NCBI GenBank assembly: GCA_035304385.1 | Contig: DATGQD010000045.1 | Span: forward strand, 1-64,000 | Length of the DNA: 64,000 nt | Reading direction: 5' to 3' | Source: ZC4RG29 sp035304385 | GTDB taxonomy: Bacteria; Bacteroidota; Bacteroidia; Cytophagales; Cyclobacteriaceae | In this document: piece after piece, positions 8,279 through 15,925 of the stretch | Position numbering within the stretch: position 1 is the first letter of the stretch | Layout of the letters: each line of letters begins with the position of its first letter | Notes under the pieces: model-generated | Database searches by the model: none | The model's input: only the letters and a program-made list of their open reading frames with translations | What the model was told of the DNA's origin: nothing | Translations under genes and position numbers: made by a program

Positions 8279-8560
8279 CGTTTGATTGCCCCATCCCCTC
8301 TGCCGCAGCGGTGTAACGTCTCAAAGCGGTTAACCGCGACGCGTTCTTCACCGAACTTTTTTTGTGATACATGGACCGCCACAGAACACGACCCACGACT
8401 CTACAACAAAACTAAAAAAATGGCCGTGTAATACAACCGATGTAGCCGCATTAGCCCAACTCGTTCCATTGTTCGCACCAGCGGCCCCTGGTCCAGATAG
8501 AGCCCAACTGCCATTAGCACGGCAGACTTCATCGCCGATGCTAACTGCCAACTGAACCAG
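8279..8560. other. Intergenic stretch with no gene recognised
   Basis: Between the HELGH gene start and the 3' end of tRNA-Cys I see no convincing reading frame. Open frames on both strands here lack codon bias and family similarity, and one would read through the tRNA. Confidence 0.5.
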
Positions 8561-8631
8561 AGGCGCTGAGCGGATTCGAACCGCTGTAAAAGGTTTTGCA
8601 GACCTCTGCCTAGCCACTCGGCCACAGCGCC
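8561..8631 (-). tRNA. tRNA-Cys (anticodon GCA)
   Basis: The minus strand folds into a full cloverleaf. The acceptor stem GGCGCTG pairs with CAGCGCC, and the discriminator is U, as expected for Cys. The D arm is GCCGAGTGGC, and the anticodon loop CTGCAAA is closed by AGGT/ACCT with anticodon GCA. The T arm is AGCGGTTCGAATCCGCT. The 71-nt gene does not encode CCA. A 7-bp hairpin (GCATGGA/TCCATGC, 8644-8660) lies in the leader between the tRNA and its candidate promoter. Confidence 0.93.
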
Positions 8632-8669
8632 TTGTTGTTTGATGCATGGACGATCCATGCTCGTTGCAG

Positions 8670-8699
8670 CAAAACTAAGAAAAGGGCAGTGCAATGCAA
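8670..8699 (-). promoter_or_regulatory. Candidate promoter of tRNA-Cys (TTG, 19 bp, TAGTTTTG)
   Basis: On the minus strand TAGTTTTG (8677-8670) matches TAnnTTTG, with a TTG (8699-8697) 19 bp upstream. This is the spacing used by the Bacteroidota housekeeping sigma factor. The mature tRNA begins about 38 bp downstream. Confidence 0.6.
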
Positions 8700-8712
8700 T
8701 TAGCGGCAAACA

Positions 8713-8739
8713 CAAAAGGTGGCCAACGACCACCTTTTG
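8713..8739 (-). terminator. Hairpin terminator of rpsA
   Basis: A perfect 10-bp inverted repeat, CAAAAGGTGG and CCACCTTTTG with a 7-nt loop, starts 20 bp after the rpsA stop. The minus-strand 3' arm ends in TTTTG followed by GTTTG, giving a modest U-tract. Confidence 0.65.
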
Positions 8740-8758
8740 CACGTTGCCCTATTGTTCC

Positions 8759-10768
8759 TTATTCGGTTTCCCCGCCTTCCTGGGGACCCGACATCTTTTC
8801 CTTCAATGCGCTCAGCGCCTCGAGATCGCCCAATGTCGACTTTTCTGTCTGTTGGTTGATGTTCTCGATGGCCTTGCTCTTTGAAGGCGCCTTTTTCTTG
8901 CCAGAGCTTGGGGCTTTGTCTTCTTCGGCAGACCATGTCGCCTTGTGCGAGAGCACGATCCGGCGGTCGTCCTTTGAGAACTCAAGCACTTTGAAGTCGA
9001 GCGACTCCCCAACCTCAACCTTGTCGTTGCTGTCTTGCTTCTGCAGGTTTCTGGCAGCGCAGAAACCTTCGATGCCATACGGCAACTCGAGGATGGCGCC
9101 CTTGTCGTTCCTGCTGATGACCGTACACTTGTGTACCGAGCCAACAGTAAAGATCGTCTCGAACGTATCCCACGGGTTTTCTTCCAGGTGCTTGTGGCTC
9201 AGTGCCAGCCTGCGGTTGGCAGCGTCAAGCTCGAGTACCACAACCTCCATTTCATCGCCAACCTTAACGAACTCGGAAGGATGCTTGATCTTCTTCGTCC
9301 AGCTCAGGTCCGATACGTGCACAAGGCCGTCGATGCCTTCTTCGAGTTCAATGAACAGACCGAAGTTGGTCAGATTACGGATAATACCCTTGTGGCGTGT
9401 ACCCACGGCGTACTTGGTGAGGACATCCTGGCGCGTCCACGGATCTTCGGTGAGTTGCTTGATGCCCAGCGACATCTTCCGCTCCTCGCGATCCAGCGTC
9501 AGGACGACAGCCTCAACTTCGTCACCCACTTTCATGAAGTCCTGCGGGTTACGCAGGTGTTGCGACCAGCTCATTTCTGATACGTGGATCAGACCTTCCA
9601 CTCCAGGTTGGAGTTCCAGGAACGCGCCATAGTCGGCAACATTGACGATCCGACCCTTGACCTTGGATCCGACCTGGATTTCTTCCGACAGCGAATCCCA
9701 GGGGTGCGGGGTCAGTTGTTTCATACCCAGCGAAATGCGCTTCTTGTCTTCGTCGAAGTCGAGCACCACAACCTTCACAACCTGGTCGAGCTTAAGCAGC
9801 TCGTCGGGGTGGTTGATCCGTCCCCAGCTGATGTCGGTAATGTGGAGCAGACCATCTACGCCGCCAAGGTCGATAAAGACCCCGAAGTTGGTCATGTTCT
9901 TGATCGTACCTTCCAGCACCTGGCCCTTCTCGAGGTTGTTGAGGATAGCAATCTTCTGTTCCTCGAGGTCCTTCTCGATAAGCACCTTGTGGGAGACGAC
10001 GACGTTGTCGTTGGAGTAATTTATTTTGACAACCTTGACCTCGATAGCCTTGTTGACATACTGATCGAAGTCGCGAATCGGTTTCACATCAATTTGCGAA
10101 CCGGGAAGGAACGCTTCAATACCATACACATCGACGATAAGTCCACCTTTCGTTCTGCGTTTTACGAAACCTTCGATGACTTCGTCGTTGTCAAGCGCCT
10201 TTTGAACATTCTCCCAGCCCTTGACGAGTTTCGCCTTACGGCGGCTGAGCACGAGTTGCCCCATGGCGTCTTCACGCTCTTCGATAAAGAGGTCGACCTT
10301 GTCTCCGATTTTAAGATCGGGCATGTCCTTGAATTCAGCCAGCGGTACAAGGCCGTCAGACTTGAACCCAATATTGAGAATGACATCGCGGTCATTGATA
10401 CCTACGACAATGCCCTCTACGACTTCGCCCGAACTTACAGAGGTGACCGTTCCGGCCAGCATCTTCTCCAGCTCCTCACGTTCTTCTTTGGTGTATCCCT
10501 CACCAAAGCCCTTACGGTCGAATGCTTCCCAGTCGAACTCGCCGGGTGTCTGTCTTTCCGCTAATGACTTCTTCAGTTCGGATGCAGGGATCGCTTCGGT
10601 TTCGATCTCTTCTTCCTTCTTCAGTTGCTTGATCTCCTTTTCTACCGACGCAACATCCTCTTCGATTTCGTCTGGCTTGGCGGCTTTTGCCTTTTTCGAT
10701 GTCTTCTCCCGTTCCAGATCGGCAGCAGACTTTTTCGGCTTGTCAGCCGGTTTTTGTGATTTAGCCAT
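8759..10768 (-). CDS. rpsA: 30S ribosomal protein S1
   Basis: A 669-residue S1 protein that helps the 30S subunit bind mRNA. It begins with a lysine/glutamate-rich extension of about 100 residues (KSQKPADKPKKSAADLEREK...), a Bacteroidota feature. Six S1/OB repeats of about 70-75 residues follow; the middle and later ones show the pattern G.V.NMTNFGVFIDLGGVDGLLHITDISW...D.DKKRISLGMKQL. The tail (about 600-669) is again charged and low in complexity. It is transcribed alone, with a candidate promoter about 105 bp upstream and a hairpin terminator downstream. Start at the ATG at 10768. Long open frames on the opposite strand here are shadows. Confidence 0.97.
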   Translation of the reverse strand: MAKSQKPADKPKKSAADLEREKTSKKAKAAKPDEIEEDVASVEKEIKQLKKEEEIETEAIPASELKKSLAERQTPGEFDWEAFDRKGFGEGYTKEEREELEKMLAGTVTSVSSGEVVEGIVVGINDRDVILNIGFKSDGLVPLAEFKDMPDLKIGDKVDLFIEEREDAMGQLVLSRRKAKLVKGWENVQKALDNDEVIEGFVKRRTKGGLIVDVYGIEAFLPGSQIDVKPIRDFDQYVNKAIEVKVVKINYSNDNVVVSHKVLIEKDLEEQKIAILNNLEKGQVLEGTIKNMTNFGVFIDLGGVDGLLHITDISWGRINHPDELLKLDQVVKVVVLDFDEDKKRISLGMKQLTPHPWDSLSEEIQVGSKVKGRIVNVADYGAFLELQPGVEGLIHVSEMSWSQHLRNPQDFMKVGDEVEAVVLTLDREERKMSLGIKQLTEDPWTRQDVLTKYAVGTRHKGIIRNLTNFGLFIELEEGIDGLVHVSDLSWTKKIKHPSEFVKVGDEMEVVVLELDAANRRLALSHKHLEENPWDTFETIFTVGSVHKCTVISRNDKGAILELPYGIEGFCAARNLQKQDSNDKVEVGESLDFKVLEFSKDDRRIVLSHKATWSAEEDKAPSSGKKKAPSKSKAIENINQQTEKSTLGDLEALSALKEKMSGPQEGGETE

Positions 10769-10872
10769 AAATAAGAAATGCCCTGAATTACGCTGCAGCA
10801 GGCGGGCATACTACCGCAGCATTTGGTTTAACATCCCTGTTTGTCGACAGGCCCTCCCACTCGGGCGGGCCG

Positions 10873-10880
10873 CAAAGATA
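10873..10880 (-). promoter_or_regulatory. Candidate -7 promoter element (TATCTTTG) for rpsA
   Basis: TATCTTTG on the minus strand is an exact TAnnTTTG match about 105 bp before the rpsA start, giving a leader long enough for autoregulation. The nearest TTG (10907-10905) is spaced 24 bp, longer than usual. Confidence 0.5.
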
Positions 10881-10925
10881 GGAAAAAATAGGCATCCGTG
10901 CATTCAACGGATAACCGTTTGACTA

Positions 10926-12281
10926 TCAATCGGATGATTCAGGGATATCCTCCACCTTGAGCGTCCCCATAGCGTGGTTGACGAGCAGTTTCTGGAACAT
11001 CAGGCGATAACGGGCGCTCTGGTAATCGGCCTGGGCCTTGATATAGGTTTGATTCACAACGGACAGCTGGACGATATCCGAGATCCCCAGGTCATACCGC
11101 TCCTTTTCCATGCGATACGTGATCTCGGCGGCGCGCAATTGGGCATCCGCGGCCTCGTAGCTGGCAATGGCGTCGCGAAGATTCTGATACGCGCGAATGA
11201 TGTCGGTTTTGACGGCGATGCGGGTGTTCTCGGTGTCGAGTTGGGCATTCTTGTGGACAGCGCGTGCCTGTGCCGCCTGGCTGCGAAATGCCAGGCCGCC
11301 GTATATGGGTATGTTCAGACTCAGCCCGTACCCAAACTGGCGGTTGTCGGTCCGGAACTGTTCCTCAAAACTCCGGTTATCTGCTCCGTGTATGTAATTA
11401 TATCGCGAATTGTAGCTGACGCCGGCATACACGCTGGGATAATAGCGTCCTTTCATGGCGCTGTACTGATATCGTGTGGCGTCCTCCAGTTCTTCGGCCT
11501 GCCGGAGATCGCTGCGCCGGGTCATGGCCGTCTCCATCATCTCCTCTACCGTCAGGGTATCCATGACCGCCAGGTTGACGTCCCAGTCTACCTCGTCCAG
11601 ATCGAACGGAATGGCGGGATCAATAAGTAATGTTTGGGCAAGAAGCGCCTTGTCGTCTTTCAACTTATTGCGCGAACGCACCAGCAGCAGTTCGGCATTC
11701 TTGACCTGGTACTCCTGGTTGTATAAGTCGGCTTCAGCACGCGTACCCAGTTCGACCTGCGCCTTGACCTGCTCGTACTGCACGCGAAGGGCCGCCACGT
11801 TTTCCTCGTCGATCGCAACCAACTGCTGATCGAGCAGGCAGGTCAGGTACTGGCTGGCGACATCGCGGATGACGTCCTGAGAAGAACGATTCACGAGATG
11901 CAGCTGCGCTTCGTTTTCGCTGGCCGCCTGGCGATGGCTGTTCAGCATACGAAGTCCGGTGAATATGGGCATTTCGGCATCAAGAGAGCCGTTGACATAA
12001 TCGATAACTCCGTTGACCACTTCACCCTGCTGAGGGTTGAAGGAGTTACCGTCATTCCTGTACACGCTGCCACTCGCCCGGACGCTTGGCCCCATTTGCA
12101 GCAGTGACGACGTTTTGTTCAGTTGTGTATACTCCAGGTCGTTCCGACTCTTGTTCAGGACGATGTTGTTTCGGAGGCCTATCTTCACAGCCTCCCGAAA
12201 AGAAAGCTTCTCCTGAGTTTGCGATAAAGCCATAGTCGCCATACACCATAGCGCTACGGCGATAATCCCTTTCATTCTCAT
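10926..12281 (-). CDS. TolC-family outer-membrane efflux protein
   Basis: 451 residues with a signal peptide (MRMKGIIAVALWCMATMALSQ). Two OEP repeats of long amphipathic helices follow: NIVLNKSRNDLEYTQLNKTSSLLQMGPSVRASG in the first half, and LRQAEELEDATRYQYSAMKGRYYPSVYAGVSYN with a long coiled helix AARAVHKNAQLDTENTRIAVKTDIIRAYQNL in the second. TolC-type trimers form the outer-membrane exit duct for ABC or RND export systems. It lies 2 bp downstream of an ABC-ATPase gene on the same strand, so the pair probably works in one exporter. No periplasmic adaptor gene is next to it. Confidence 0.92.
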   Translation of the reverse strand: MRMKGIIAVALWCMATMALSQTQEKLSFREAVKIGLRNNIVLNKSRNDLEYTQLNKTSSLLQMGPSVRASGSVYRNDGNSFNPQQGEVVNGVIDYVNGSLDAEMPIFTGLRMLNSHRQAASENEAQLHLVNRSSQDVIRDVASQYLTCLLDQQLVAIDEENVAALRVQYEQVKAQVELGTRAEADLYNQEYQVKNAELLLVRSRNKLKDDKALLAQTLLIDPAIPFDLDEVDWDVNLAVMDTLTVEEMMETAMTRRSDLRQAEELEDATRYQYSAMKGRYYPSVYAGVSYNSRYNYIHGADNRSFEEQFRTDNRQFGYGLSLNIPIYGGLAFRSQAAQARAVHKNAQLDTENTRIAVKTDIIRAYQNLRDAIASYEAADAQLRAAEITYRMEKERYDLGISDIVQLSVVNQTYIKAQADYQSARYRLMFQKLLVNHAMGTLKVEDIPESSD

Positions 12282-12283
12282 TC

Positions 12284-12985
12284 CTACTGATTCGGCTCGT
12301 TTGCTAGTGCTTCTACCTGTTCATCAGAGACGACGGCGCCATCCACGACACGGATGATTCGTTTGCCGTACCGGGCATTTTCCTCCGAGTGTGTGACCTG
12401 GATGATCGTAATGCCCTCGTCATTCAGCTTCTTGAAGATCTCCATAATCTGCCTGCCCTGATCGGAGTGCAGGTTGCCCGTAGGCTCGTCGGCGAGCAGG
12501 AGTTTTGGTTGCCCTACGATGGCGCGCGCCACGCCCACCAGCTGCTGCTGGCCACCGCTCAGCTGCTCCGGAAACAAATCCTTCTTTGCCACCATATTAA
12601 AGCGGTCGAGCATTTCAGCGACCATGCTCTTTCGCTGACTTCCGCTGACGCCCTTGTACAGAAGGGGCGTCTCGATGTTCTCGTATACGGTCAGCTCGTC
12701 GATCAGGTGGTAGGCCTGGAAAATGAAGCCGATATAGTTCTTGTGCATTTCGGACTTCTGCTTTTCCCTCATTTTGTGTACGGGCTCGTCGAAGAAATAG
12801 TACTCTCCTTCCGACGGTTCATCGAGCATGCCGATAATATTCATAAGCGTCGATTTACCCGCTCCGCTCGGCCCCATGATCGTGACGAACTCTCCTTGTT
12901 CCACTTCCGTGTTAATACCCTTCAAAATAAATGTCCGCTGAAAACGCGAATCGACGTACTTGTCAATATCAATCAGTTTTATCAT
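12284..12985 (-). CDS. ABC transporter ATPase, MacB/LolD type
   Basis: 233 residues with Walker A GPSGAGKST (about 39-47), Q-loop FIFQAYHLIDELTVYENIETPLLYKG, signature LSGGQQQLVGVARAI and Walker B LLLADEPTGNLHSDQ. This is the MacB/LolD/FtsE-like clade that drives mechanotransmission exporters and lipoprotein or peptide extraction. The signature has QQQL where QQQR is commoner (LSGGQQQLVGV), a small deviation. It is upstream of and almost touching the TolC gene. The cognate MacB-type permease is not adjacent; an orphan permease of that type occurs at 37297-38559. Whether those belong together is inference. Confidence 0.92.
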   Translation of the reverse strand: MIKLIDIDKYVDSRFQRTFILKGINTEVEQGEFVTIMGPSGAGKSTLMNIIGMLDEPSEGEYYFFDEPVHKMREKQKSEMHKNYIGFIFQAYHLIDELTVYENIETPLLYKGVSGSQRKSMVAEMLDRFNMVAKKDLFPEQLSGGQQQLVGVARAIVGQPKLLLADEPTGNLHSDQGRQIMEIFKKLNDEGITIIQVTHSEENARYGKRIIRVVDGAVVSDEQVEALANEPNQ

Positions 12986-13124
12986 GCCTTAGATTTCTGT
13001 CCGACAAAATCCAACAATGGTGCCAATGGGCAATTTAGCGTAATTCTGTCGTCCCACGTCCGTTCACGCGCCTGGAATCGTCCGGATATGCAAAAGAGTG
13101 TCCTATTCCGGACAGGGACAGACT

Positions 13125-13224
13125 CATTCACCCATTCACCCATTCACCCATTCACTCATTCACTCATTCACTCATTCACTCATTCACTCAGTCACTCATT
13201 CACTCATTCACTCAGTCACTCATT
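13125..13224. repeat. 8-bp tandem repeat array, CATTCACC/CATTCACT
   Basis: About 12 consecutive octamers CATTCACC, then CATTCACT, with two CAGTCACT variants and a decayed final CATTGTCT. The array fills the gap between the OmpA-domain gene stop (13231) and the ABC-ATPase start (12985). Perfect periodicity over 100 bp suggests slippage. It is not a CRISPR, because there are no spacers. Confidence 0.95.
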
Positions 13225-13230
13225 GTCTAT

Positions 13231-13650
13231 CTAGAAGATGACCGGATATAAGATAATATCCACCCTCCGGTTCATTTGCCGTCCCTCGTGGGTGTCGTTG
13301 CTGTATACGGGATTGTCGAGACCCCAGTCTTTAACGGTAATGCGGTTTTCCGGGATCAACCGTTGTGTGAGAAGGTTCTGGACGGCTGCGCTGCGCATGC
13401 GCGACAGCATCTCGTTGAATTCGCGTCCACCAATGGGATCGGTGTGGGAAATGAGATGGATTTCGTATTTCTCCAGAAGATTCGGAATAGAATCAAGCCA
13501 TTCATTAACCTCGCGTATTTGCTCTTCGTCAATGTAATAGCTCCCGCCGCCAAAATAGACGCTCTTGCGCACCTCGTCCACCGGCTGTTGGCCGTAGGCG
13601 ACCATCGTTGCCGCCGAAAACCACGCTATGAAGCACGCCCTGGCGAACAT
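13231..13650 (-). CDS. Small OmpA-domain protein
   Basis: 139 residues: a signal peptide (MFARACFIAWFSAATMVAYGQ) followed almost directly by one OmpA C-terminal domain. The domain is recognised by VYFGGGSYYIDEEQIREVNEWLDSI, HLISHTDPIGGREFNEMLSRMRSAAVQNLL and GRQMNRRVDIIL. Such domains bind peptidoglycan through the conserved D and R of the TDxxG and NRRV segments, tethering the envelope. There is no beta-barrel or lipobox, so it is probably periplasmic. It is flanked by simple repeats on both sides (octamer array downstream, hexamer array upstream). Confidence 0.88.
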   Translation of the reverse strand: MFARACFIAWFSAATMVAYGQQPVDEVRKSVYFGGGSYYIDEEQIREVNEWLDSIPNLLEKYEIHLISHTDPIGGREFNEMLSRMRSAAVQNLLTQRLIPENRITVKDWGLDNPVYSNDTHEGRQMNRRVDIILYPVIF

Positions 13651-13694
13651 GTATTAAATGTACGAAGAGAGGAAGGATATGGCAACTGGTTCAG

Positions 13695-13737
13695 GAGCAG
13701 AGGCAGATGCAGATGCAGAGGCAGGGGGCAGGGGCAG
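13695..13737. repeat. Hexanucleotide repeat tract (GCAGAT/GCAGAG/GCAGGG)
   Basis: About seven units of the form GCAGNN run from 13695 to 13737, ending at the pepE stop codon. The reverse complement is CTGCNN, the same motif as the tracts at 19698, 37220, 37266 and 43328. Confidence 0.9.
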
Positions 13738-14451
13738 TTAAGGGTGTGAGAGGTGGCTCAGGTCAGCGCCGGAGGCCAGGGGCTGTGGCGTGGCACCGGA
13801 CTGGAAAAGAATCGCGGTGCCCTCGCCTTTAAGGGTGATGCGGTTATTGTTGACATCGATCAGCATGCCTTCAGGCAAGCCGACTACAGCTTTGCCCGGA
13901 TTCATTACCAGGAATTCGTGGATTCGCTGACGGCGCGATTCGCCGCCGTGTCCCGCGATCTGCTGATCTGTAAAGTGCGGGTTGATTTGAAAAGGCACAA
14001 GATCAAGCGCCTCGAATGACAACGGCATCACGATAGGCATGTCGTTGGTCGTCATGATGGTAGGACAAGCGACGTTCGCGCCAGCGCTCCACCCGATATA
14101 CGGCAACCCCCATCGCACCTTTTCGCGGATAAGTCCCACCAGGTCGTGATGGTACAACTGATTCAGCAACGCGAATGTGTTGCCTCCGCCGACAACGATG
14201 GCTGCCGCCTCCTGCAATGCACGGGCGTAGTCGTCATGCTCCTGAATACCACCAAGGGCATAGCCCCATTGACCAAATGCGCGCCGTACCGCGTCCGTGT
14301 ATTCGTCGTAAGAAAAAGTAACCGCAGCAAAGGGAATGAACAGCAGGTCGCCCTTCTCCTCGCCGAGTGCCTCGCGGATTATGGCTTCCGGCCAGGCGAG
14401 AAAGGGCGCTCCGGGGAGGGTTGAATTGCTGAGTAACAGCAGTCTGGACAT
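13738..14451 (-). CDS. pepE: Dipeptidase E, S51 family
   Basis: A 237-residue cytoplasmic peptidase that cleaves Asp-X dipeptides in characterised relatives. Diagnostic sequences are LLLLSNSTLPG at the N terminus, VVGGGNTFALLNQLY, the nucleophile elbow GWSAGANVACPTI (serine), DMPIVMP and QINPHFTDQ (histidine region), giving the Ser-His-Glu type arrangement of PepE. Length equals that of characterised enzymes. The stop codon at 13738 abuts a GCAGNN repeat tract. Upstream, an oppositely oriented small-protein gene begins 78 bp away. High confidence. Confidence 0.95.
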   Translation of the reverse strand: MSRLLLLSNSTLPGAPFLAWPEAIIREALGEEKGDLLFIPFAAVTFSYDEYTDAVRRAFGQWGYALGGIQEHDDYARALQEAAAIVVGGGNTFALLNQLYHHDLVGLIREKVRWGLPYIGWSAGANVACPTIMTTNDMPIVMPLSFEALDLVPFQINPHFTDQQIAGHGGESRRQRIHEFLVMNPGKAVVGLPEGMLIDVNNNRITLKGEGTAILFQSGATPQPLASGADLSHLSHP

Positions 14452-14500
14452 CCGGTGCCGCTAAAGTGAAGAATTGTGTTCAAAAATCACCCGAAATTAA

Positions 14501-14508
14501 TAGATTTG
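14501..14508 (+). promoter_or_regulatory. Candidate -7 promoter element (TAGATTTG) for the 42-residue membrane protein
   Basis: TAGATTTG fits TAnnTTTG and lies 20 bp before the ATG at 14529. The -33 region is weak. Confidence 0.45.
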
Positions 14509-14528
14509 CTATTCTAAACAGTGCATCC

Positions 14529-14657
14529 ATGAACTACATCGGACAAGGTGCTGACCTTTTTATTTCCATAGTTGCCATTATCGTAGGCTTCGTTGCCGCA
14601 ATGGGCTACATCGACTTTCTGCGCGTCAAGCGTGCAGAAAAGGAAGAAGAGCAGTAA
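14529..14657 (+). CDS. 42-residue single-pass membrane protein of unknown function
   Basis: The frame from ATG 14529 encodes MNYIGQGADLFISIVAIIVG and then FVAAMGYIDFLRVKRAEKEEEQ. One hydrophobic helix (about 9-28) is followed by a charged cytoplasmic-type tail, suggesting N-out topology by the positive-inside rule. The frame extends upstream to an ATG at 14466, but that extension has no coherent signal, and a candidate -7 element lies at 14501. Its stop is 8 bp from the converging thioredoxin-like gene. I do not recognise a family. Small proteins of this shape often act as subunits or modulators of membrane complexes, but nothing here identifies a partner. Confidence 0.6.
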   Translation: MNYIGQGADLFISIVAIIVGFVAAMGYIDFLRVKRAEKEEEQ

Positions 14658-14665
14658 GTCATTGA

Positions 14666-15193
14666 TCACTTCCTGGCGTAGGGCGACTTATACGTCTGCT
14701 GAAATTCCTGCCACGATTTGGACTTGAAGTGATCCTCCCCTATGTATTGCACGATCATGTGAAATTCCGGGGCCTTTCGGTAGCCGGGTAAAGGCTGTAT
14801 CATCTGGAAATCTTCCGTCAGGAACACTACTGTCGGATAACTGAGCTTGTTGTTAAGCAGGGACGCCGCCAGTTCGTGATAGCGTCCGGTGGGAACGAAC
14901 TTGAACACATGTCCGTCAAATTCAACGTCCTCGCGCTGCTCCGCATTAAACTTCACGGGATAAAAATTCTCGTTCAGGACGCGGGCAACTTCGGGATCAC
15001 TGAAGGTGTTTTTGTCCATGACCTTGCAGTAGCCACACCAGTCGGTGTACACGTCTATAAAGATCTTCTTCTTCTCCTTCTTCGATTGTTCCACGGCCTC
15101 TTCAAACGTCATCCAGTTAACCTGCCCATAGCTGAGCGTCACTGGAATGCTCCACGCGAGAACCAACAAGGCGAACCATCTTCCTATACGCAT
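14666..15193 (-). CDS. Secreted thioredoxin-fold protein (thioredoxin_7 type)
   Basis: 175 residues from ATG 15193, with a signal peptide (MRIGRWFALLVLAWSIPVTLSYGQ) and a thioredoxin-like domain. The redox motif is CGYC in DVYTDWCGYCKVMDKNTFSD (about residues 50-65), followed by the cis-proline segment LSYPTVVFL. Such periplasmic proteins reduce or isomerise disulfides. CGYC resembles the thiol-active Bacteroidota thioredoxin_7/DUF255 group rather than cytoplasmic CGPC thioredoxin. The ATG at 15229 would place 12 polar residues before the signal peptide, so I prefer 15193. It converges on the 42-residue membrane protein gene. Confidence 0.87.
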   Translation of the reverse strand: MRIGRWFALLVLAWSIPVTLSYGQVNWMTFEEAVEQSKKEKKKIFIDVYTDWCGYCKVMDKNTFSDPEVARVLNENFYPVKFNAEQREDVEFDGHVFKFVPTGRYHELAASLLNNKLSYPTVVFLTEDFQMIQPLPGYRKAPEFHMIVQYIGEDHFKSKSWQEFQQTYKSPYARK

Positions 15194-15338
15194 CCGTCCA
15201 CGGTTTTTACACTGTACAAATATACGCACAATTGGCGTGTCGGTCCCGGCTGAAGCCGTTCACTGGGCCGCCAAAGCGCCCGACCACAGAAAAAGGACCC
15301 CTTTTAACGCACAATGTCCGGGCCAAAACCAGGTATCC

Positions 15339-15857
15339 TTAAATACCCGCGTAGGTCTCAATTCCCGCCGTCGGGACCCGACTGAACCGCTCAAACGACT
15401 CCGGCCGTACACCCACCTGGATTTCGGTGACGTTCCCGGCTGGATTCATAAAGTCGATATTGATATAAACTTCGCGGAATTGCCCACAGCCTTCCAGGCC
15501 CTGAGCGGCCATGAAATCCAGCACCTGTGCATAGCTGTTCTGCAAGTCGACCCAGCTCCCTTCATGGATAAAAGAAACGCAGGGGAAGGCATCTTCACGC
15601 TTGAGTTGGAACATGCCATGGTAAGAACCCGGTATCTCGGCGAGGGGAATCCCGATGTCCAGGATGAAGGGATCGGCATCCCGTCCGGTATATCCGTGGT
15701 AATTCCAGTACAGCGGGCCGGTAATCTCCAGGTCATAACGGATCGCGTCACGGTAGAGCTCGCGGGCGATGACGCCGACGAACCGCCCAAGCTCTCCAAT
15801 ACGCGTCTTTGTGCGGAAATAAAGGAAATTGAGGGGTTTTGCTTCTTTGATTTGCAT
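15339..15857 (-). CDS. GyrI-like effector-binding domain protein
   Basis: 172 residues. It starts MQIKEAKPLNFLYFRTKTRIGEL, followed by PLYWNYHGYTG..DPFILDIGIPL, the strand pattern of stand-alone GyrI/SOUL-like small-molecule-binding domains seen in AraC-type regulators. No DNA-binding part is present. It lies 68 bp downstream of a WYL-domain repressor gene in the same direction, so I infer a two-gene regulatory or detoxification unit in which one protein binds a ligand. Ligand unknown. Confidence 0.8.
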   Translation of the reverse strand: MQIKEAKPLNFLYFRTKTRIGELGRFVGVIARELYRDAIRYDLEITGPLYWNYHGYTGRDADPFILDIGIPLAEIPGSYHGMFQLKREDAFPCVSFIHEGSWVDLQNSYAQVLDFMAAQGLEGCGQFREVYINIDFMNPAGNVTEIQVGVRPESFERFSRVPTAGIETYAGI

Positions 15858-15925
15858 AATCGATCGTGTTTATGACAAAAGAAGCATCACCTCCTGACAA
15901 CCTTATGTCAGTAGGAAATCAGGGG

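Noticed and set aside
8348..8742. Two minus-strand frames of 99 and 113 codons overlapping tRNA-Cys
   Set aside because: They read through the tRNA gene; no signal peptide or family motif; the tRNA cloverleaf is complete.
9584..10564. 326-codon open frame opposite rpsA (also 8694-9632 and 9035-9580)
   Set aside because: These lie wholly on the antisense of S1 repeats and repeat with the S1 domain period. No family signal, no start signal.
13125..13224. CRISPR-like array
   Set aside because: Units are 8 bp without spacers and there are no cas genes; it is a simple tandem repeat.
12389..13234. 281-codon frame opposite the ABC ATPase running into the octamer array
   Set aside because: The first part mirrors the ATPase, the last about 35 residues translate the CATTCACC repeat; no coding evidence.
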